Shown here in pieces: positions 59,301-64,000 of a stretch of 64,000 nt of DNA. The DNA lies in assembly GCA_916610825.1 (NCBI GenBank), contig OU744454.1:15198336-15262335 (forward strand). The letters are read 5' to 3'. A model generated the notes under the pieces. The model saw only the letters and a list, made by a program, of their open reading frames with translations. It did not search any database and was not told where the DNA came from. The DNA comes from Haliclystus octoradiatus. Its lineage: Eukaryota; Cnidaria; Staurozoa; Stauromedusae; Haliclystidae. A program made the position numbers and the translations under genes. Every line of letters begins with the position of its first letter. Positions within the stretch are counted from its first letter, which is position 1.

Positions 59301-62116
59301 TTTGGCTAACCTTCTGAATTTTTCTAGCCTTCCGCAAACTAGGTTTCCAAGTTTCCGGACTTTGTCGGACCCTGGAAAGGGCATCCGACCATATAATGCA
59401 CAAACATATCAAAATACTTATCAGTTAACCAGTTACCCCAATAAAAAATAGTTTCAAGCTTATCCCGTTTGTGGATAAACGACAAACACGTAACAAATAT
59501 ACATAAGGGAAGTTACCTGTTAAATAAGCATTCCCATCATAGCTCCATCGACAACACAAAACAGAACCATTGTGAGAATCAATTGAACGCTCAAGTCGAC
59601 CAGTCTTTGATAAAAAGTGTACTTTACCTGTAAGGAATACATGATATCATATCATATGATATCAAAATTATATGATCTGTAATTATGTATCCAATGAATA
59701 ATGTGATAATGAAAATTTATTTCTATTTCTAAACAGTGACCACAGGTCAATAGTGGTCACTCTAGCAGTGCTCAAAATAATAATTATTATTGGATAAAGT
59801 TATAAAGGCCACATGCATGTAGTAGTAGTTTCGTAAATGTATCTCATAGTTGGCTGTTATAGCTTTACCTACACGCTTCACTGTATAAACAGAGTCAAAA
59901 ATTTGCCAACAAAACTTAAAGGCAGTCAAGCAACTTACTGTACAACAAATCATGTAGTTTATGAGCCTTAAAAGATCATGAAAAATTGAGTAAAGAATTT
60001 GAATAATAATATTTTGGTATTAAGATCGAAATCTCTAGGCATTTCCTACCATCAGTTAGGTTCCTATAGATTTCTATCGAATGAGAACAAAAAACACTTG
60101 AGGCTGACTAACCGTCACTTGATCCAATCAAAAATATGTCTGGTTGTCCTTTGGCTTTACCTCCAGCAGGTTTTGGCAATTGATTGATATCGATTGGGAA
60201 GAATCCATCGGGCAACTTTACAAGCTAAATAAAACAAATAAAGATAATTTAAGCATTACGTTTTAATTAATAAATTAATAAACATTACATAGCAAGCAAT
60301 GACCCATGACAAGTAAGCAACAGTCTGTTACAATAAATTATTTGTACGAGGACCGACATTGTTTTCTAAAAATATAATTTATGAAGCAAGATGTGAGTTT
60401 AACTAATATTTTGTTTAAACGCATCCCTTCCTTAGTCTATTTCCCTCAAATAAATATACCATTCATATTACAGCAAAGGTAATGTAGCCTAGATATATAA
60501 TATATTTGGCACTGAAACTTAGAGAGATGCCTACTACTTCTGTGACAAGTGTGCGAACATGAAATCGATCAATCTTTCGTGAGCAGTTCATGAACAATGC
60601 ATGAACTCATTAGACCCAACGTTTTTAACAAGGACCTGAGTAGTTCATATTTGATAGTATGTGGTCCGTTCAACGAACATTAAATTTCACACAGCAACAA
60701 AGTGTAGCCTACATATTGAAACTTTGACTTACTTGTGTAACTTCGTCATTGATCATATTCCATTTTAACACTTTTTGGTCATCACTATTGAAATAAAAAC
60801 AAATATCAGCCTAAATATTCAGCTAGATAATTTACAGAAAATATAATTTATGGTAAATTAATACTTTCATAAATTAGTCTTTTAATATTTACAGGGTCTG
60901 TTTCACCGCCGTGAACAGGGTATGACAAAATGTTCAGCCTTCTGGAATCTTACAGGCAATTCAATATTTTCCTCTGAGCCTTTTGTTGATGTTTGACCAA
61001 TAAATCAATAAAAATATCAATTTTCTGCTTAATCTACACAAACCTTCCGGAATCTAGGATTCAATCTAGGATTCCAGGATCCTAATTTTTTCTGATCCCA
61101 TATTCCAGGCTTCTCAAGTCTGCTGGACTAAGTTACAGTTTTTATAAAGACTTTTATAAATGGCCTTTGAATGGCTTATGAAATTATATCACGGACTAAG
61201 CCTTTATTATATGTAGCCTAAGTGTATGTTTATTATAAATAGGCTACAATAACAAACCTGCATGTAAGAAGCTCATCTGAATTGATCCAACAGAGACAGC
61301 TAACTAAATCTGTATGTGCTGTGGAATTAAGGATCCTCAATATATATGAAATAAAAATTAAGAGATGAAAATCCAATGTGGAAGGAATGAGCCTCTACTT
61401 AGTAAGAAAATATTTCTCTAAAGGAACAAAATACTTCAGACTTAGTTTTGGCTTACCGATAAATAGTTTCCTTGCTGTACCTATAATAATTAGTATTAAC
61501 TAAATTTGAAGCCCAACATAATCATTCTAGTAACAATAACTTCTTTCAGGCTAAGTTGTTTCATGTGTGAGGCCTGATATTTTCATCACTGTATAGGATA
61601 ATACATCTAACTGGCAAACAGAAAACCAAATGTCAGATACTTTTGAGATGCTGTTCTGTTATTCCTGTATTCATTTGTTGAAGATTATATTAATTTTCTT
61701 GGCATGGAAATCTGGAATATTCAAGCTATAAATAGTTAGGTATAACCAGAACCAATAAAAATGAACACTAATAAAACAAATCAAATTTAAAAATCAGTCC
61801 CGTGAAATTTCACAGTCCGATGATGATGATGATGATGACAAATCATATTTAAAACCAATAACTAAATAGCTCAATATTATAATTTTATAAGATGTGATTT
61901 AATTATCCTTACTACTTATGAAAAACATCCTTACTTGTTAAAAGTTTCTCCTTTTTTAATTAAATGAACAATGATTAATTATCCATTAATTCCCTTAGGT
62001 GTTTTTAAATACAATTAGTCAAAAATTTTGAAATATTAATTCCCAAAGGAATTATAGGCCTATATTCCCAGAGGAAGAACTTATCCCCCGAAGATTAACT
62101 TAAACTTGAATCTCAT
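44762..62116 (-). CDS. IFT80: Intraflagellar transport protein 80 (IFT80), 25 exons
   Basis: IFT80 is a WD-repeat subunit of the IFT-B complex, which carries cargo from the cell body to the ciliary tip. Twenty-five exons join in one frame (2304 nt, 767 residues and a stop); vertebrate IFT80 is 777 residues. The order is two beta-propellers (about residues 1-299 and 300-581) and then an alpha-helical tail. Diagnostic stretches are [45 protein letters not shown] and [16 protein letters not shown], all close to vertebrate IFT80 as I remember it. The gene is convergent with DNAH2. Only the start exon is tentative. IFT80 defects cause skeletal ciliopathy in humans (established knowledge). Minus-strand exon coordinates are in the following entries. 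Confidence 0.93.
45707..45857. mobile_element. Family A MITE
   Basis: Ends CCCCTGCCAAAACAGTTCAG and CTGAACTGATTTTCGCAGGGG-type; 151 bp, IFT80 intron 45549-46566. Confidence 0.75.
45993..46094. mobile_element. Family A MITE
   Basis: Ends CCCCTGCAAAAAAAAGTTCA and AATGTTTTACAAGGG; 102 bp, same IFT80 intron as its neighbour. Confidence 0.65.
46221..46452. mobile_element. Two abutting family A MITE copies
   Basis: Copy one, 46221-46346, runs from CTCCTGCGAAAAACAGTTCT to TTGTTTTTTGAAGGG. Copy two, about 46352-46452, begins TTCCCCTGTGAAAATTTCAT and ends at GTTCATGAACTCC. Confidence 0.6.
47543..47657. mobile_element. Family A MITE
   Basis: Ends CCCCTTGAAAAACAGTTCAG and ACTGTTTTTAGCAGGGG; 115 bp with very regular GTTCATGAAC blocks, so probably a young copy. 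IFT80 intron 47362-47739. Confidence 0.75.
47740..54032 (-). CDS. IFT80: IFT80 exons: second beta-propeller
   Basis: Minus-strand exons in transcript order: 54032-53941, 52930-52849, 52189-52115, 52011-51963, 51120-51006, 50483-50419, 49283-49151, 48716-48569 and 47826-47740. They encode the second, diverged propeller, with [97 protein letters not shown] and [20 protein letters not shown]. In the exon at 52930 the AG after CATTT is used; the AG seven bases later would break the frame. Structural work on algal IFT80 shows two propellers, which matches this order. Confidence 0.9.
49623..49846. mobile_element. Family A MITE
   Basis: TA-flanked (49621-49622 and 49847-49848); ends CCCCTGCGGAAAGCAGTTCA and ACTGTTTTTCACTGGGG; 224 bp. 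IFT80 intron 49284-50418. Confidence 0.75.
50735..50985. repeat. Degenerate family A sequence
   Basis: TACCCTGAGTTCACAAACAA at the left and diverged TTCATGAA/GTTCATAAA blocks to about 50985; right end CCTGCAGGTGAGGTA unclear. Confidence 0.4.
52201..52256. repeat. AT-rich simple repeat
   Basis: TAATATATATAATATATA-type sequence next to an IFT80 exon acceptor at 52190. Simple sequence. Confidence 0.7.
52583..52756. mobile_element. Inverted-repeat element carrying one hammerhead motif
   Basis: Arms AATAATAATATATGGCAAAA and its reverse complement bound a 174-bp hairpin in the IFT80 intron between 52189 and 52849. Inner arm blocks GAATACACATTCTTTACTG and the reverse pair nearly perfectly. Its layout is the same as the element at 30736, though most of its sequence differs; both contain CAAGTTTCAC. 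Confidence 0.75.
52665..52707 (+). ncRNA. Hammerhead-type ribozyme candidate
   Basis: Stem I is CTGT (52665-52668) with ACAG (52704-52707), four perfect pairs. CTGAAGA (52669-52675) fits the core CTGANGA. Stem II is CGC/GCG around an eight-base loop. GAAAC is at 52692-52696. Stem III is AC/GT around TTGA. GTA is at 52701-52703, so cleavage would follow A52703. It is antisense to IFT80. The first stem II position is T-T, as in the 30851 copy. The minus-strand arm keeps only the 3' half of the motif. Confidence 0.7.
53093..53255. mobile_element. Family A MITE, diverged
   Basis: Left end TCCCCTGCGAAAAAACAATT; inside ATGAACGTTAAATGG and several GTTCATGAAC-like blocks; right end lost after TTCATGAACTTG. 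Confidence 0.55.
53441..53615. mobile_element. Family B MITE
   Basis: Starts TACAGTGAAACCTGTATATA, with GAGAGGTAGATAAATTGACC and GTGGCCACTATATAGAGGTG inside. The right end is eroded. Located in the IFT80 intron between 52930 and 53941, next to a family A copy. Confidence 0.65.
54336..61335 (-). CDS. IFT80: IFT80 exons: first beta-propeller
   Basis: Minus-strand exons in transcript order: 61335-61258, 60784-60733, 60224-60113, 59627-59517, 58880-58812, 58312-58203, 57482-57393, 55615-55534, 55436-55381 and 54460-54336. They encode the N-terminal WD40 propeller. Blades are marked by [22 protein letters not shown], split over the first two exons, by [57 protein letters not shown] and [14 protein letters not shown]. 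All phases agree. The acceptor of the first listed exon could also be at 61318 (CACAG), but that would not join the candidate start exon in frame. Confidence 0.9.
54893..55033 (+). repeat. tRNA-derived SINE, interrupted by a hAT-like MITE
   Basis: TATTAGCTCAGATGGCAGAG is an A-box and GATTCAAATCCC a diverged B-box. The body ATCAATTGAGTACCTAACGA follows the pattern of the other SINE copies. The MITE at 55042-55180 is inserted near its 3' end. Confidence 0.6.
55042..55180. mobile_element. hAT-like MITE (139 bp)
   Basis: Ends CATAGTCCGACAAAA and TTTTGTCAGACTCTG are inverted repeats with two mismatches. The 8-bp sequence CCTATCTG flanks both sides exactly (55034-55041 and 55181-55188). An 8-bp target duplication and CA..TG ends are hallmarks of the hAT superfamily. 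The inside has AGATTCCGGAAGG and ATTCCAGAAGG. No coding capacity. Confidence 0.75.
55681..55936. repeat. Inverted pair of Penelope-like terminal motifs
   Basis: 55695-55731 (minus) and 55884-55922 (plus) both read CTTGAAAAT, stem, AAACGTTGTTAATTAATATG, facing outward around an AT-rich middle of about 150 bp. No coding sequence is left. Confidence 0.6.
56167..57209. mobile_element. Inverted dimer of a Penelope-like element
   Basis: The left arm 56167-56576 and right arm 56946-57209 are reverse complements with gaps; a deletion of about 150 bp shortens the right arm. Both outer ends carry the motif CTTGAAAATGTCATA...CGAAACGTCGC (56198-56236 minus, 57140-57178 plus). The two copies point outward from a 369-bp middle. 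Located in the IFT80 intron 55616-57392. Confidence 0.75.
56495..56809 (-). pseudogene. Penelope-like GIY-YIG endonuclease fragment
   Basis: A 104-residue frame with [20 protein letters not shown], matching the GIY-YIG domain in the 19.2-kb copy (shared CEANYVGFT and the following LH..R). Cys residues upstream ([10 protein letters not shown]) suit the Cys-rich approach to this domain in Penelope-like proteins. No reverse transcriptase is joined to it, so it is a dead fragment in an IFT80 intron. Confidence 0.65.
57650..57860. repeat. Degenerate family A sequence
   Basis: AAACGCTAAATGGC, ACCATGAACTGTTCAT, TTTATGAACTTATCATGAAC and GTGTTTCCAGGGGTG in order; probably two old overlapping copies. 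Confidence 0.45.
58494..58608. mobile_element. Family A MITE, intact
   Basis: TA-flanked (58492-58493 and 58609-58610); ends CCCCTGAGAAAAACAGTTCA and GAACTGTTTTCTCAGGGG are perfect over 18 bp. 115 bp in all. One of the best-preserved copies. IFT80 intron 58313-58811. Confidence 0.8.
59115..59450 (+). repeat. SINE-like repeat (family D), interrupted
   Basis: Left part to 59170 with AGAAGCACTATTTGTTGTCG, right part from 59375 with GGGCATCCGACC and TATCAGTTAACCAGTTACCC. The two parts join into a family D sequence when the MITE 59171-59374 is left out. Confidence 0.55.
59171..59374. mobile_element. hAT-like MITE (204 bp) inside a SINE
   Basis: Ends CAGGGTCCGACAAA and TTTGTCGGACCCTG are perfect 14-bp inverted repeats. 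The 8-bp sequence GAAAGGGC flanks both sides exactly (59163-59170 and 59375-59382), a hAT-type target duplication. Removing the element restores a SINE sequence like that at 25270-25400. It lies in the IFT80 intron 58881-59516. Confidence 0.85.
59731..59886. mobile_element. Family B MITE, diverged
   Basis: Starts AACAGTGACCACAGGTCAAT and ends CACGCTTCACTGTA. The middle keeps ATAGTGGTCACTC and the GTATCTCATAGTTGGCTGTT block of the family in inverted orientation. Confidence 0.5.
60916..61125. repeat. hAT-like MITE relative, one end visible
   Basis: Starts CAGGGTATGACAAAATGTTC, like the 59171 element, and contains CCTTCCGGAATCTAGGATTC. The right end could not be placed. Related fragments are at 45600-45680, 48220-48270 and 62460-62515. 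Confidence 0.45.
61813..61841. repeat. GAT microsatellite
   Basis: A short run of GAT triplets in the IFT80 intron 61336-62105. The rest of that intron is AT-rich, with nothing recognisable except a TTAATTCAATT-rich stretch near 62230. Confidence 0.6.
62106..62116 (-). CDS. IFT80: IFT80 candidate first coding exon (11 nt, start codon)
   Basis: On the minus strand, ATGAGATTCAA (62116 to 62106) is followed by GTTTAA, a usable but weak donor. Joined to the exon at 61335-61258 it gives [17 protein letters not shown], which resembles the vertebrate start MRLKIS followed by LVSC. The phase (two bases, then one) fits exactly and makes the total coding length a multiple of three. The donor is poor, and a second GT six bases further on (AAGTTAAT) would add two residues in the same frame. 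No other ATG that I examined between 61336 and 64000 fits both phase and homology. Confidence 0.4.
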
Positions 62117-62670
62117 TCAAATGCTGTGTATTGATTCCAGTGAAAGTTAGGTCTATTTCAAATTAGACATATGTTAGAATATTCTCAATTTTTATTGTTT
62201 ATTTCTTGTTGCCTACATTTCGGTATATTCAATTCAATTTAATTCAATTAATTTAATAACTTTTTTTTAAAAGATATATAGCAGTGAAAACTTTAATTAT
62301 TATATTTTTGATTTTACTATATTTTGCTTTGTTTCTGATTGTTTCATAAGTTTTCAATCAAAGTTATTCATTATAAATTATTATTATAAATCAACAAAAA
62401 AAGTCTGGATTAAAAAGTTCTTATGAATTTTTTGTTGATGTTTAGTCTTTAATTCAGAAAAATGTCAATTTTCTTCTGAATTTAATCTAGCTTTCCAACA
62501 GGATCTAGGATCCCAGTCAAGAACTCATACTTTTATCATATCCTTTCTTATCAGTCAACTGTTGAAGAATATATCATTTTCTGTTGGTATGGAAGATTGG
62601 AATCTACTGCTTTGATTTTTTTGCAGAATCAATTAGGCCTCATCTACCAAGCAGCAGAGAATGGGAACAT

Positions 62671-62785
62671 CCCTTGTAAAAATCAGTTCAGGAATTCATG
62701 AATAGTTCATCAAAATCTGGGGCCATTTAACAATCATGAACTGTTCATGAACTGTTCATGAACTTTTAAACTGTTTTTCTCAACG
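62671..62785. mobile_element. Family A MITE
   Basis: Left CATCCCTTGTAAAAATCAGT, central GGGGCCATTTAACAATC, right AACTGTTTTTCTCAACGG; upstream of IFT80. Confidence 0.6.
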
Positions 62786-62989
62786 GCATAAAGTATTATG
62801 CATCCCCCTTGCCATCTCCTTAAAGTTATTACTAAACTCAGTTAAAATAAGTGTATTTTCCATGTAGAATCCAAGTAATAGTAAAAGTAATGTAGACGGT
62901 GTCGCCCTAAAGAAGGAACCCGTACCACTCCTCTATTTCTAGATGAGTGGCTTTTTTCGCTGAGAGCAATGATTTTAAACGCTCTTTGT

Positions 62990-63233
62990 TGATCTCAGCC
63001 GCGACACTGCAGATCAATTTTAACATATCTCATGGCAGTAGGTCTTGATTGTCAATGCGCAACGATGCTCTGCAGCTACTCACAATGCAATTCCCTGTGG
63101 ACCATTCCATCCGCCATCCTCAGATGGTACTCATTTGATGTTTCAGTTAAAGTCAAGGCTGAGTTGACAACAGGGGGATTTGAGCCACAATATTCTGAAG
63201 TTCGGTTGCTCTGCCATCTGAGCTAATCCTCCG
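62990..63233 (-). repeat. tRNA-derived SINE
   Basis: On the minus strand CGGAGGATTAGCTCAGATGG starts at 63233 (A-box), and a B-box-like GGCTCAAATCCCCC follows at about 63186. The body AACTCAGCCTTGACTTTAAC and GAGTACCATCTGAGGATGG matches the 39827 copy. Not a tRNA gene: the cloverleaf is not complete. Confidence 0.65.
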
Positions 63234-63445
63234 TGAATGTAGAATCCAAATATATTTGAAAATTATTTTGCAGCTTAGAACCTATATAGGTTGATGAGAA
63301 CTGTAGATTTATGTTGAACAAACAAGAATAACAACGTAGGTTGAATTGACTTGTATATTTCTTCGTATAGATAACAATATTAATTCCAAGTTGTTCAAAG
63401 ATAATTTATTTAAATTCTAGATTTGCTGTATTTATTGTTTTAAAA

Positions 63446-63538
63446 GAAATCTAGAAACTTCTATACCATGCCTTGTCATTATACGAATCATGTAGGTTCT
63501 CCTGTGTTCTAGAATGTTCAGAGGGTTTGGGAAGGTTC
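63446..63538. promoter_or_regulatory. Heat-shock-element cluster
   Basis: TTCTAGAATGTTC at 63507-63519 is a perfect three-pentamer heat shock element (TTC, GAA, TTC in alternating order at 5-bp spacing). Further two-pentamer sites are GAAACTTC at 63454-63461 and GAAGGTTC at 63531-63538, with extra single pentamers nearby. A TATA-like AATATATTA is at 63574-63582. Which gene it serves is not visible; IFT80 starts more than 1.3 kb away, so a gene to the right is likelier. Confidence 0.5.
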
Positions 63539-63609
63539 CTACAAGGCACAGCCATCTCCATGTAATAGGATACAATATATTATCCACTGAGAGTTAGCTA
63601 TTTTAATAA

Positions 63610-63840
63610 AGTATTATGTAGCTAGCATATCTAGCAGCCGCCAGTCTGCAGAGTATGGCAGAATCGCCCCACAGATAATATTTCAAGCATCTCGAGGTGG
63701 CCACAAAAATATTCTCATGTAACCTTATTACTAATATTTATCTATAGAACATTGTCTTTCCGCCCGGTAAAGCGCCTGGGCGAGCGGGCGGATATTTCAT
63801 GGCCGCCTCCCAGATCTCGTCGAAAGGCGCTGCTAACTGG
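63610..63840. other. GC-rich patch, unassigned, possible 5' end of next gene
   Basis: The patch is clearly richer in G+C and CpG than the rest of the window. CCGCCCG at 63760-63766 and CGGGCGG at 63785-63791 can pair. An ATG at 63799 opens only 21 codons on the plus strand. No protein family was recognised. It follows the heat-shock-element cluster and TATA-like box, so it may be the 5' UTR or first exon of a gene leaving the window. Confidence 0.3.
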
Positions 63841-64000
63841 TCAGATAGAATCATCTTCATTTAATTTGATTTTCTCATACATAATATTGAGTAGGTAAGT
63901 TATGGCTATACAGGGTAGTTCTGACAATAAACCAGTTAAAACTTTAAATTAAAATCATTTACAAATTTAGCTAAGCTAATTGAGCCTAGACTATGCTTAA

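Noticed and set aside
63032..63226. 64-residue open frame near the right edge
   Set aside because: It is the reverse strand of a tRNA-derived SINE.
63799..63864. Small protein starting at the ATG in the GC-rich patch
   Set aside because: Only 21 codons before a stop, no family match and no clear donor; kept only as possible 5' UTR.
1..64000. Bacterial-type systems (operons, CRISPR arrays, phage genes)
   Set aside because: All real coding sequence is split by GT-AG introns and belongs to two animal genes; the palindromic repeats are dispersed, not spaced like a CRISPR array.

Overview
The window is AT-rich, intron-rich nuclear DNA from an animal. It holds two genes of the cilium/flagellum machinery, arranged tail to tail. 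Every splice junction placed below is GT-AG, and the exons of each gene join into one unbroken reading frame. The organism cannot be named from the sequence. The exon structure of both genes, the Penelope-like elements and the many small palindromic repeats suit an invertebrate metazoan, possibly marine, but that is inference.

Plus strand, 168-43963: the 3' two-thirds of an axonemal dynein heavy chain, recognised as DNAH2 (inner-arm dynein f/I1 type). Sixty coding exons total 8559 nt (2852 residues and a stop). They cover the end of the linker, AAA1 to AAA6, the coiled-coil stalk with its microtubule-binding tip, and the C-terminal domain. The N-terminal tail lies left of the window.

Minus strand, 44762-62116: a complete IFT80 (intraflagellar transport complex B, WD-repeat protein). 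Twenty-five coding exons total 2304 nt (767 residues and a stop). Only the first exon, an 11-nt piece, is uncertain. The two stop codons are 798 bp apart, and most of that gap is one large foldback element. IFT80 helps carry cargo into cilia and DNAH2 is a motor assembled inside motile cilia, so the genes are linked by function as well as position.

Right edge, 62117-64000: the 5' flank of IFT80, a tRNA-derived SINE, a cluster of heat-shock-element pentamers with a TATA-like box near 63450-63580, and a GC-rich patch at 63610-63840. This could be the promoter and 5' end of a gene running off the window.

Introns carry dense small mobile elements. Family A is TA-flanked and palindromic, built on the decamer GTTCATGAAC. 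Family B is TA-flanked with TACAGTSAAACCTG ends. Others are large foldbacks near 42.3-44.7 kb, hAT-like MITEs with perfect 8-bp target duplications, SINEs, a miniature LTR element (TRIM) with its 5-bp target duplication, and Penelope-like fragments with GIY-YIG endonuclease sequence. The most notable finding is three sequences that fit the hammerhead self-cleaving ribozyme: two as an inverted pair in a DNAH2 intron and one in an IFT80 intron. No undescribed multi-gene system was found.
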